This document shows positions 20,014 to 30,003 of a stretch of 64,000 bases of DNA, one piece after another; position 1 is the first letter of the stretch; every line of letters starts with the position of its first letter. Position numbers and translations under genes: made by a program. The notes beneath the pieces are model-generated. The model made no database searches. It was not told the DNA's origin and worked only from the letters and a program-made list of their open reading frames with translations. The stretch comes from Allomeiothermus silvanus DSM 9946 (lineage in GTDB: Bacteria; Deinococcota; Deinococci; Deinococcales; Thermaceae), in assembly GCF_000092125.1 (NCBI RefSeq), contig NC_014212.1, positions 2,190,001 through 2,254,000 on the forward strand, read 5' to 3'.

Positions 20014-20187
20014 GGCGTCCTCCAAGGCCTTATCCGTATCGAAGATCGCTACCAGATGGCTCATCCTTCTCTCCTTTTCCCAAAGGGTAGTCCAGCGGAT
20101 TGGCCTGGTTTGCGCGATACCTCGCATGGAGGCCGGTATTTTGACTACCAAGTCACGGGCGATGGGCCTTCGTGTACCCTGGTACTC

Positions 20188-20583
20188 ATGAGCACGACCA
20201 TCTACGACCAAATCAAAAAGGACATCATCGAGGCCATGAAGCGGGGCGACACCGCGACGCGGGATTACGCCCGGGTGGTCAAGGCCGAATTCGACCGCAA
20301 AGGGGACGGCAGACCCATCGAGGACGCCGACGCGGTGAAGATTCTCAAGGCGCTCAGGGTTACCGCCGAGGAGAATAAGAACGCCTTCGAGATCGAATAT
20401 CTGGACCGCTATTTGCCTAAGGAGATGAGCGAAGAGGAGCTCGAGGCCTGGATTCGCGCCAACGTCGATTTCTCTAAGTTTAAGGTTCCCCTAGCAGCGG
20501 TAGGAGCGGTGACTAAAGCGTTGGGGCCGGTGGCTCCGGGGGAAAGGGTACGGAAAGTTATCGAAAAGATTACCGCGGGCTGA
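20188..20583 (+). CDS. GatB/YqeY domain protein
   Basis: This 131-residue helical protein is homologous to the tRNA-binding YqeY tail of GatB. It has MSTTIYDQIKKDIIEAMKRG at the start and YLPKEMSEEELEAWI in the middle. An upstream in-frame ATG at 20056 would add 44 unrelated residues. The ATG at 20188 is preferred because it matches the family start and a TACCCT box (20175-20180) ends 7 nt before it. It is probably involved with tRNA or amidotransferase function, though free-standing YqeY proteins are poorly characterised. Confidence 0.9.
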   Translation: MSTTIYDQIKKDIIEAMKRGDTATRDYARVVKAEFDRKGDGRPIEDADAVKILKALRVTAEENKNAFEIEYLDRYLPKEMSEEELEAWIRANVDFSKFKVPLAAVGAVTKALGPVAPGERVRKVIEKITAG

Positions 20584-20603
20584 GAAGCAAGGTCTATTTG
20601 CGC

Positions 20604-20609
20604 TATAAT
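20604..20609 (+). promoter_or_regulatory. -10 box of rnpB
   Basis: A consensus TATAAT lies 7 bp before the predicted RNase P RNA 5' end. A -35 hexamer is weak (CTGAGA, 18 bp upstream). Confidence 0.65.
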
Positions 20610-20615
20610 AAATAG

Positions 20616-21013
20616 CCCGGGAAGGGGGCGCGGTCGCGGGCGGTGGCCTATAACCAGGCCGACCGCCTGAGGAAAGTCCGGGCTCCACAGGGCAGGGTGC
20701 CAGCTAACGGCTGGGCGGGGTAACCCGACGGAAAGTGCAACAGAGAGCAGACCGCCGATGGCCTCTTCAGGCTCAGGCAAGGGTGAAACGGTGGAGTAAG
20801 AGCCCACCAGTGCTGATGGAGACATCGGCAGCTAGGTAAACCCCACCCGGTGCAAGGCTAGCCCGCGCAAGCGGGTAAGGTAGGGAGGGCTTGCCCGGCC
20901 CGTACCTGCGAGAAACAGCCGCTCGAGGTCGGTGGCGACACCGATCCCAGATAGATGACCGCTAGTGACGCGCCAGCGTCACCATACAGAACCCGGCTTA
21001 TACCCCTTCCCGG
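20616..21013 (+). ncRNA. rnpB: RNase P RNA, bacterial type A
   Basis: About 398 nt. The diagnostic conserved blocks are present: GAGGAAAGTCCGGGCTCC near the 5' side, GAAAGTGCAACAGAGAGCAGA, GGTAAACCCCACC and ACAGAACCCGGCTTATA near the 3' end. The first bases (CCCGGGAAGGGG) pair with the last ones (CCCCTTCCCGG) to form P1. It is the ribozyme subunit that trims tRNA 5' leaders. Ends are inferred from P1 pairing and the -10 box. Confidence 0.95.
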
Positions 21014-21016
21014 CAA

Positions 21017-21043
21017 ATCCCCCGAGCATTCGGGGGATCTTTA
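21017..21043 (+). terminator. Terminator after rnpB
   Basis: A 9-bp stem ATCCCCCGA / TCGGGGGAT with a 4-nt loop is followed by CTTTA. It lies directly after the rnpB 3' end. Confidence 0.75.
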
Positions 21044-21092
21044 CGTTTGACCCGATGGCTCTCCACCAAGCGATAAGGCGTATTAATCCGCA

Positions 21093-22042
21093 TCATACCC
21101 TTTCACGTTGATTCCTTCATCCTGGGCCACCAGTGGAAGAGGGTATGCTTGCGTACCGTAGCCGGGTCTGCCGAAAGCACCTGACAGCGCTCCGCCACCA
21201 CCGCCATCATCGCCTCCAGCGTCTCAAAGTACCGGTTGGCCACCGCCTCGTTCACATCCCCTCCGCCGGGAGACGTGCCACCCCGCCCGATCCAGCACCA
21301 CCCAGGCTGTCCCTTCCCCTACCCAGGCCTGAAACTCCTGCAGCACCCAGCTCATCACCTCGCTGTCCATCCCATCTACCAACAGACTCAGGCTGGCCCC
21401 GCTCTCCGGTTCCACAAAGCTGCAGACGTAGAACCATGGGTACCGCTCGCCCGCGGTCGCTCCCCCTGGCGGGCCCACACCTTCGGCAACACCGGTTTCA
21501 GTCCTAGCCGGTGCTCGTCATAGGCAAAGACCCGAACCGCCCCTCCCTCCGCCCGCGCCGCCTCAACCCTTTGGCAGAGGTTGGCCTCCTGCGCCGCCGG
21601 GTCGCCCTTGCGGTGTACCGGCCGGGGCACCTTCAGACGGTAGCCCGGGCGGTAGATCGGGTTGAGCGAAAGCCGCCAGCGCCACCCACTGCCGCAGTTT
21701 CTCGCCCGTCCAAAGACCGCCATCGGGCGGTGGGCTTTGTGCACCTGGGCGCTTTCCTCTGGTCTCAGCTTGGGCCGGCGTCCGGGGTTGGTATGGCGAC
21801 GGTCGCTCAGGGCTTGGGGGCCTTGCGGGTTGTAGCGTTGCAGGGTGGCGTGCACCCAGCGGGGGGTGCGGGTGGTGAGTTGGGCGATCTCCTGAGCCCC
21901 CAATCCCTTTTGGGCAGGGTAGACGGCCAGGAAGCGAAGCTGGGCGATGGGGTCTTTCTCCTGTTTGATGCGGTGTTGCAGTTGCTCCAGGGTGAGGTGA
22001 TTGACCACCGTCATGAAAGAAGGATATTACAAAAAGGGGTAT
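21093..22042 (-). mobile_element. Degenerate IS630-like element
   Basis: About 950 bp. The approximate ends are TCATACCCTTT on the left and AAAAAGGGGTAT on the right, which are imperfect inverted repeats. It is entirely occupied by a broken transposase gene. It lies just after the rnpB terminator and directly against the 3' end of the IS4-like remnant, whose reading frame runs into it. No CTCGAG occurs inside. Ends are approximate. Confidence 0.7.
21103..22014 (-). pseudogene. IS630-family transposase, frameshifted
   Basis: The N-terminal part (from 22014) has the IS630 helix-turn-helix region. The middle has YDEHRLGLKPVLPKVWA, typical of the DDE core. It then shifts frame to continue as RYPWFYVCSFVEPESG and WVVLDRAGWH, and shifts again to end NRYFETLEAMMAVVAERC. 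At least two frameshifts are visible over ~304 codons, so the gene is dead. The order of pieces matches a full-length IS630 transposase. Confidence 0.8.
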
Positions 22043-22941
22043 CAGGGGGTATAGCGCCAGAGATGAGTTTACGACGGTATTGGTAGAAGGTCATCTTGTG
22101 ATTGGATCGTGAGCGGTGAAACTCGATCAGCGCGTAGCTAAGAAAGCCCAGGGCTAGATGTGCAGCGAGTTTCTCGCGTTTGTGGTGGCGATGCCCCTGC
22201 CAGCCGAGTTCGAAGTTGAAGGCCTCGAAAGGCTTCCTCGATGTTGGGACGGATGCGATAGATGCTTGGGGAGCTCTGTTGCGTTGGTGCAGAGGTAGAA
22301 GTTACCCCTGCGGAGTACCTTGACCAAGAAGCCTAGACCTTTGAGTCTGCCCTCTTTGACCCAGAAAGGCGATCCATGGTGTTTGCGCTGGCGACCGTCC
22401 AGCAATCGGTTCTTGCGTAGTCTGGTGACCACCCGAGTCCATGAATCTTTCTCAACAGCTCCTTGGAGGCGTACCCTGCATCAAACAGCACGTACTCGGG
22501 TTTGAACCCTTGCTCCACCGCCCACAACAGCAGTTCCATGGCCAGAGTGTGTTTGTTTCGCCCTTCACCTTCATCACTCCAACACCCCCGAAAGGCCAGC
22601 GGCAGACGAATCCATCCATTCGTCCACAGCAGCACCACCACACAAAAACCCCACACATACTGCCCTGTGGAAGTGTCCATAACCTTAGGTAAATCCAGTA
22701 GCCCCCGTTGCCAGCAGGCAATCACCACGTCATCCAAGATCAGATAGCCCTTCCCTAACCCTCCTAACCGCTTCAACAAGGCCAAACAGCACGTGAAATA
22801 CCGCTCCAGCTCCACCTCCAAAGCTCGATAAATGCTGTCATGGGCATATTTACATCCCTCTGCTATCCCCCAGCAGCTTCGGGTATCCGCAGCTTTCATC
22901 ATTGCTTCAACAGCCTTTACCATCGGGCGTGGTAGATTCAT
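22043..22941 (-). pseudogene. IS4/IS701-like transposase, frameshifted
   Basis: From 22941 the protein reads MNLPRPMVKAVEAMMKAADT and contains LILDDVVI and YVLFDAGYASKELL, the first two DDE acidic motifs. The frame then changes several times: RLRKNRLLDGRQRKHHGSPF, later IYRIRPNIEEAFR, which holds the likely catalytic Glu, and then ELGWQGHRHHKREKLAAHLA. At least three shifts are present. All pieces of one transposase remain in order, so it decayed recently by small indels. Confidence 0.72.
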
Positions 22942-22985
22942 ATCGGGCCTCCTGTGTCCGCAGGAAGCCCTATTTTATGCCCTAT
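22043..22985 (-). mobile_element. Degenerate IS4/IS701-like element
   Basis: A broken transposase gene fills this region. A weak inverted match (GATGAGTTTAC near 22062 and the complement of TAAACTCAACC near 22985) may mark the ends. The transposase frame continues past 22043 into the IS630-like element, so the IS630 element may have landed in its 3' end. Family assignment is by DDE pattern only. Confidence 0.6.
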
Positions 22986-23049
22986 AAACTCAACCGCGTA
23001 AAATCAGTGACCGATGTAAAAGGACCAAAGCCTTCTCGGCCCATCGCGT

Positions 23050-23448
23050 CTAGCGAGGCTGGGCTTTGAGTAAATCGCGAATCTCCCTGAGCAATACGAC
23101 ATTTTCCGGCGGAGCAGCAGGGATCTCGGGGGCTTGGGGTTTTTTGAGCATTTCCACCATCCGTTTCATCGGTAGCACGATCACGAGATACACCACCGCA
23201 GCTTTGATGAAAAAGCTGATAACAGCATTGAGAAAACTGCCGTACGCGATCCCCCCTTGGCCCTTAGCGTCGGCAAAAAGCCGCAAGTTGGCAAAATCCG
23301 GCTGTCCTCCGATCAAGCCGATAATAGGGGTGATGATGTCTTTGACCATCGAGTCCACTACCGCACCAAACGCTGTCCCGATGATCACCGCTACCGCCAG
23401 GTCCACCACGTTACCCCGCAAGATAAAGTCCCTAAAACCCTGAAGCAT
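23050..23448 (-). CDS. mscL: Large-conductance mechanosensitive channel
   Basis: This 132-residue protein has the MscL start MLQGFRDFILRGNVVDLAVA, two transmembrane helices (residues ~15-40 and ~70-100) and a polar C-terminal helix. It forms a pentameric inner-membrane channel that opens under hypo-osmotic stress. The start at 23448 is chosen over 23472 because GGAGG (complement of 23456-23460) lies upstream and the family begins here. A 14-bp direct repeat, AAGCATCTCTATAC on the plus strand (23443-23456 and 23471-23484), spans the start region. Confidence 0.95.
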   Translation of the reverse strand: MLQGFRDFILRGNVVDLAVAVIIGTAFGAVVDSMVKDIITPIIGLIGGQPDFANLRLFADAKGQGGIAYGSFLNAVISFFIKAAVVYLVIVLPMKRMVEMLKKPQAPEIPAAPPENVVLLREIRDLLKAQPR

Positions 23449-23499
23449 CTCTATACCTCCCCAAACCCTCAAGCATCTCTATACTTCTCCTATACGACT

Positions 23500-23601
23500 G
23501 GAGTGGTTCAGGCAAACCCAGAGATAGCGAGAAAATATGGATTTATAGCCTTGCCTGCTGGAGAGTATGCTGTGCTGGCTCGAGGGGCAAGTGTCATCTA
23601 G
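23500..23601 (+). other. Possible C-terminal gene remnant
   Basis: A short open frame reads VVQANPEIARKYGFIALP and continues to a stop at 23601, just before the first IS481 copy. It looks protein-like and contains one CTCGAG, as resident DNA does, but codon use is AT-richer. It has no start or ribosome-binding site. It may be the tail of a gene destroyed by nearby insertions; I do not recognise it. Confidence 0.3.
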
Positions 23602-23659
23602 ACTACACTATCAACCCGCTTTAGCCTGATCTGCCGGTGTGCTCCCCGAGGCTACGCTA

Positions 23660-24799
23660 TGAACCCGGACAAACACATGTGAGACTCTAAGCTGGGATAA
23701 AAAGAGGGGAACCGACCAGGAAAGGAGGTTCCCCAGGTGCAGTTTACCACCGTTGGCCGAGAGATATGGAGAGGCGCTAGACAAGCACAGAGGCTGGCCG
23801 AGGCCAACGCAAGCGACCCAGAGGTCCAGGAACGTCTGCGCAAGCTCCGACTGGTCAAAGCCCTGCGTGAAAGTAAAAAGAGCTGGAAGGAGATCCAGGA
23901 CCTGGTCGGGATCAGCCGGGCCACCTACCACCGCTGGCAAAAAGCCCTAAAAGAAAAGGGCCTGGCTGGACTCAAACCCCGCTCCCGCCGCCCTAAGCAC
24001 CTGCGCACAAAGGTCCACTGGACCCCAGGGCTGCTCATTAGAATAGAAACTCTCCGCAAGGAAAACCCCACCTGGGGACGCTGGTCCATCTGGCTTACCC
24101 TCCGCAAGGAGGGTTTCCAGATGAGCGAACGCACGGTGGGGCGCATCCTGGCCTACCTGGAGAAGCACCGACGTATCGAGAGCGTGGCCGGCTACCTGGC
24201 CCGGACTCAAAGAGGGAAGCTAAAGCGAAGGGTAAACCGGCCCTACGCCAAAAGGAAGCCCCGAGGATACGAGGCCAGGGCTCCTGGGGACCTGGTCCAG
24301 GTGGACACCCTCACCCTGACCTTAGGACCGGGAAGCATGGTCAAGCACTTCTCGGCGATTGACCTCCATAGCCGGTTTGTCCTGGCGGAGGTGCACAGCC
24401 GGGCCACGGCTAAGCTTTCTGAGGGGTTCTTGTCCTTGCTTCTGGCCAGGGCCCCTTTTCCCATCCGGGCCATCCAGGTGGATGGGGGCAGCGAGTTCAT
24501 GGCCGAGTTTGAGGAGGCCTGCTGTGCTCTGGGGATTGCCTTGTTTGTGCTACCGCCGAGGAGTCCTAAACTCAATGGTCACGTGGAGCGGATGCAGCGG
24601 ACCTTCAAGGAGGAGTTCTACACCCGGCCTTTGCCCACCCCGCTCAGCGAGCTGCAGGCAGAGCTGGATACCTACCTGGACTACTACAACCGCCGAAGGC
24701 CTCACATGGCCCTGGGGGGTCTTGCTCCGCTGGAGTTTTTGGCTAAGATGCAAGAGGAGTCGGTTCCTCAAAGAGTCTCAAATGTGTTGACCGATTACA
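23660..24799 (+). mobile_element. IS481-family insertion sequence, copy 1 (1140 bp)
   Basis: The left end TGAACCCGGACAAACACATG and the right end (complement TGTAATCGGTCAACACATT) are imperfect inverted repeats that continue TGAGACTCT on both sides. A 5-bp target duplication CGCTA flanks it (23655-23659 and 24800-24804). The element appears identical to copy 2 at 36052-37191, so transposition is recent. Near the left end, GGGGAACC (23706-23713) pairs with GGTTCCCC (23727-23734), with the transposase Shine-Dalgarno in the loop and stem. Confidence 0.93.
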
Positions 24800-24831
24800 C
24801 GCTATTGCGTAGATCTTTACTCGCCCTTTAA
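23737..24831 (+). CDS. IS481-family transposase, copy 1
   Basis: The protein has an N-terminal helix-turn-helix (SWKEIQDLVGISRATYHRW) and an rve-type DDE integrase core: Asp in VQVDTLTLT, Asp in IQVDGGSEF, Glu in NGHVERMQRTF. The start is GTG with AAAGGAGG 8 nt upstream. The element itself contains no stop codon in this frame. The IS-encoded part ends NVLTDYT and the frame runs 11 codons into host DNA, giving the tail LLRRSLLAL here and a different tail in copy 2. It is likely active. Confidence 0.92.
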   Translation: MQFTTVGREIWRGARQAQRLAEANASDPEVQERLRKLRLVKALRESKKSWKEIQDLVGISRATYHRWQKALKEKGLAGLKPRSRRPKHLRTKVHWTPGLLIRIETLRKENPTWGRWSIWLTLRKEGFQMSERTVGRILAYLEKHRRIESVAGYLARTQRGKLKRRVNRPYAKRKPRGYEARAPGDLVQVDTLTLTLGPGSMVKHFSAIDLHSRFVLAEVHSRATAKLSEGFLSLLLARAPFPIRAIQVDGGSEFMAEFEEACCALGIALFVLPPRSPKLNGHVERMQRTFKEEFYTRPLPTPLSELQAELDTYLDYYNRRRPHMALGGLAPLEFLAKMQEESVPQRVSNVLTDYTLLRRSLLAL

Positions 24832-24834
24832 ACT
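24805..24834 (+). promoter_or_regulatory. Candidate promoter abutting IS481 copy 1
   Basis: TTGCGT (24805-24810) and TAAACT (24829-24834) with an 18-bp spacer begin at the first base after the IS target duplication. Transcription would start near 24841 and give a leader of ~120 nt to the ABC ATPase gene. Confidence 0.5.
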
Positions 24835-24961
24835 TAGGGCGTACCGTTTGGAGCTGCTTGCAAAAGCCCGACATTGTGCATTGGGTCTGAGCGGACTCAG
24901 GTACACCGTCCCCGATGAGGGCATTAAGCCGACTCAAAGCGCGGGACAAAAGGAGCCAAAT

Positions 24962-26104
24962 ATGGCGAAGATTCGACTGGAGCACGTGTATAAACGCTAT
25001 GGCAGCAAGGTTACGGCGGTTAAGGATTTCAACCTCGAGACCGAAGACGGCGAGTTCGTGGTGTTTGTAGGCCCCTCGGGCTGCGGCAAGACCACCACGT
25101 TGCGTATGATCGCCGGGCTCGAGGAGATCTCGGACGGCAAGATCTACATCGGGGAGCGGCTGGTGAACGACGTGCCGCCTAAAGACCGCGACATCGCCAT
25201 GGTCTTCCAGAACTACGCCCTCTACCCACACATGAACGTCTATGACAACATGGCCTTCGGGCTGCGGCTGCGCAAAGTGCCCAAGAACGATATCGATCAG
25301 AGGGTCAAGGAAGCCGCCCGCATCCTCAAGATCGAGCACCTCCTACAACGCAAGCCCCGCGAACTCTCGGGTGGTCAGCGCCAGCGTGTGGCGATGGGCC
25401 GGGCCATCGTGCGCGAGCCCAAGGTCTTCCTGATGGACGAGCCGCTGTCCAACCTGGATGCCAAGCTGCGGGTGGAGATGCGCGCCGAGATCGCCAAGCT
25501 GACCCGCCGCCTAGGGGTCACCACCGTCTACGTGACCCACGACCAGGTCGAAGCTATGACCTTGGGCCACCGCATCGTGGTGATGAAAGACGGCGAGATC
25601 ATGCAGGTGGACACCCCCCTCAACCTCTACGATTTCCCCGCCAACAAATTCGTGGCAGGGTTCATCGGCTCACCTTCGATGAACTTCATTCGGGCCAAGG
25701 TCGAGGGAGCCGGAGATGCTGTTTATCTCACCGGCCCGAGCTTCCGGGTGCGCACCAACCCCCACCTGGCCGCCCCGCTCAAAGCCTATAGCGGAAAAGA
25801 GGTCTGGTTGGGCATTCGCCCTGAGCACCTAGGGCTTAAGGGCTGGACAGCGATCCCCGAGGCCGAAAACATCATCAAGGGTACGATCGAAGTAGTCGAG
25901 CCCTTGGGTGCAGATAGCGAAATCCACGTGGATGTAGGCGGCACGGTGATCACCGCTAAGGTGGATGGGCACGCCCCGGTCCGCCCCGGTGACACTGTAG
26001 AACTGCTGGTAGACACCGGTCGTACCCATACCTTCGACGTGGATACCGAAAAAAGCATCGGACGCTCTACCACCGTGCAAACCCGCGATCAAGCCCGGGC
26101 TTAG
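24962..26104 (+). CDS. Sugar ABC transporter ATPase (UgpC/MalK/MsmX type)
   Basis: This 380-residue ATPase has Walker A GPSGCGKTT, Q-loop VFQNYALYPHMNV, signature LSGGQRQRV, Walker B VFLMDEPLSNLDAKLR and H-loop VTHDQ. A C-terminal TOBE/MalK-like regulatory domain follows (WLGIRPEHLGL). It energises CUT1 sugar or glycerol-phosphate importers. No permease or binding-protein gene is nearby, which fits a shared MsmX-like ATPase serving several importers. The ATG at 24962 follows AAAGGAG; an upstream in-frame ATG at 24848 lies near the predicted transcription start and is rejected. Confidence 0.93.
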   Translation: MAKIRLEHVYKRYGSKVTAVKDFNLETEDGEFVVFVGPSGCGKTTTLRMIAGLEEISDGKIYIGERLVNDVPPKDRDIAMVFQNYALYPHMNVYDNMAFGLRLRKVPKNDIDQRVKEAARILKIEHLLQRKPRELSGGQRQRVAMGRAIVREPKVFLMDEPLSNLDAKLRVEMRAEIAKLTRRLGVTTVYVTHDQVEAMTLGHRIVVMKDGEIMQVDTPLNLYDFPANKFVAGFIGSPSMNFIRAKVEGAGDAVYLTGPSFRVRTNPHLAAPLKAYSGKEVWLGIRPEHLGLKGWTAIPEAENIIKGTIEVVEPLGADSEIHVDVGGTVITAKVDGHAPVRPGDTVELLVDTGRTHTFDVDTEKSIGRSTTVQTRDQARA

Positions 26105-26119
26105 TGGTTTCAGGATTGG

Positions 26120-26145
26120 AGGGCACCCCAGGGGTGCCCTTTTTC
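26120..26145 (+). terminator. Terminator after ABC ATPase gene
   Basis: AGGGCACC and GGTGCCCT form an 8-bp stem over a short loop, followed by TTTTC. It lies 15 bp after the stop codon. Confidence 0.88.
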
Positions 26146-26241
26146 GTTTAAGCGCCCGCGGTGGAACCAAGCCCCCTGGGTACGCGCCGCCAGCTGTGGC
26201 CGAACTACCAGCTAAAAACGACAGCCAGGCTCGCCATTTAG

Positions 26242-28690
<2,449 letters not shown>

Positions 28691-28706
<16 letters not shown>

Positions 28707-29689
28707 GCGGGTACTACGGGTTCCAAAATGCCGGGGATGAGGCCATCCTCGAGGCCATCGTGCAGGAGGTCAAGCGGCGCGGGCATGAGGTAGTGGCCCT
28801 GTCCAAAGACCCCGCCGCCACCGAGGCCCGGTACGGCATCCGAGCCGTGCCGCGCAGCAACCCTTTTGCCCTGTGGAGAGCCTTTGGTCGCATTGACTTG
28901 TTGCTCTCGGGCGGGGGCGGTCTGTTGCAGGACAAAACCTCGCCGGGTAGTTTGCTTTACTACCTGGCGGTGATCGGCCTGGCCCGACGAAGGGGTAAAC
29001 CCGTGTATGTGTTCAACCAGTCGCTGGGGCCGCTCTCGCGGCGGGGCGAGGGCTGGGTACGGCGCAGCCTGCGCGGGGTCAAGACCTTTTTCCGCGACGA
29101 AAGCTCCTTGGAATACGCCCGCAAGCTGGGGCTCGAGACCCAACTGGGGGCCGACCCAGCGTTGCTCCTCCAGGCTCCGCCGGTGGAGCGTGAGACCAAT
29201 CTGGTGGTACTGGTGGTGCGGGCCGGTCTCCCTGAGGCCAACGCCACCCTCAAAAAAGCGGGTGAACGGCTCTTGGCCGAAGGCTATGAGGTGATGGCCC
29301 TAGGGTTGCAACCGGGTCACGACGAGCCCGCTCTGGAGGAGTTTCACGCCTTTACCCGTGAGCTGGCCTGGGATCCCCGCCGGGTGATGTACCTCCTAGC
29401 GCAAGCTGGGTACGTGCTTTCAATTCGGCTCCACGGGGCTATCCTAGCTGCCGCGGCGGGAACTCCGTTCGCCGGGCTCTCCTATGACCCCAAGGTAGCT
29501 GGATTCTGCCGCGATGCGGGGGCTCCTTTCCAGGAACTACCCGGCAACGCGCGGGGGCTAGTCGAAGCGGTGATCACCCACCGCCAACCCAACTGGGAAG
29601 CCGTCGAAACCATGAAAACGCGGGCTCGAGCCTCTTTCGACCAGGTGCTCTCGCCCATCAACCAGCCCGGCAAGGTGAGCCGTCGCTAG
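28691..29689 (+). CDS. csaB: Polysaccharide pyruvyl transferase CsaB
   Basis: This 332-residue glycosyltransferase-fold enzyme has GYYGFQNAGDEAILEAIV, LLLSGGGGLLQDKTS and SIRLHGAILAAAAGTPF, the CsaB hallmarks. CsaB adds pyruvate ketals to secondary cell-wall polysaccharide, creating the ligand for SLH domains of S-layer proteins, which fits the SlpA-type envelope of Thermaceae. Its start lies inside the preceding DUF5693 gene. Confidence 0.94.
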
Positions 29690-30003
29690 CCGGGCCTGCT
29701 GGTCCCCATCGGGTCTATCAAATTTGGGGCACGCTCGAGAAAACAGGAGATCACGATTCAGTGCGGCCTTCGGGCCGCCCCCACAACTAAAGTTCGGATC
29801 GAGACCAGGGGTCTCCACCGTGTAGCTGTCCGATGCCGGGCGGGGATTGCGCCCCTCACCCTAGGCGTCTATTCGACTCCCCCATCTGATCGCGTTTCCC
29901 ACCATTACGCCTCCCCCGGTGAGGCGTAATGTACCCGGCCCAGCAAACCCCGCTGTACCGAGCATTCGTGGGAACCGCTCTGACTCTCTTACCCTGGCGC
30001 GAC
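29690..30003. other. 314-bp intergenic region between convergent genes
   Basis: It contains a hairpin GCGGCC-TTCG-GGCCGC (29763-29778) without a T-tract, which may end or protect the csaB transcript, and repeat B copy 1 (29891-29980). No gene or further RNA is recognised. Confidence 0.55.
29891..29980 (-). repeat. 90-bp dispersed repeat B, copy 1
   Basis: This copy matches 44528-44617 in inverted orientation with 85 of 90 bases identical by hand alignment. Its ends are imperfect inverted repeats (GCGTTTCCCACCA and, complemented, GCGGTTCCCACGA). It contains a hairpin TTACGCCTC / GAGGCGTAA and a second short one (CAGC / GCTG). It lies 24 bp from the 3' end of the minus-strand gene at 30004, in the same orientation relative to that gene as copy 2 has to its own. 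Confidence 0.85.

Larger units (their letters stand above)
18540..20064 (-). pseudogene. Small conserved gene split by an ISAs1-like element
   Basis: The 5' part (20064 down to 20014) reads MSHLVAIFDTDKALEDA, with AAGGAG upstream of the ATG. The 3' part (18869 down to 18540) reads LNKLSQEGLLPEEYAVYSKD onward after the duplicated target. Removing the 1144-bp IS and one 9-bp target copy restores a continuous frame of 123 residues. The product would have an N-terminal alpha/beta segment, a Gly/Ala-rich middle that could be a membrane hairpin, and a polar C terminus, as in small stress-related DUF1269-like proteins. That family assignment is tentative. The gene is inactivated here. Confidence 0.85.

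Noticed and set aside
19047-20090. 347-codon frame overlapping the ISAs1 transposase
   Set aside because: Translation is Arg/Gly/Ser-rich without motifs; the transposase in the other frames has DDE signatures.
18870-24804. Composite transposon or genomic island carried by the IS cluster
   Set aside because: Each IS has its own unrelated ends and target duplication, and the genes between them (yqeY, rnpB, mscL) are core genes with resident CTCGAG content.
24743-25339. 198-codon frame antisense to the ABC ATPase
   Set aside because: Shadow of the ATPase coding sequence; no start signal or motif.
29763-29778. Full Rho-independent terminator after csaB
   Set aside because: The stem with a TTCG loop is good but no T-run follows, so it is mentioned only within the intergenic description.
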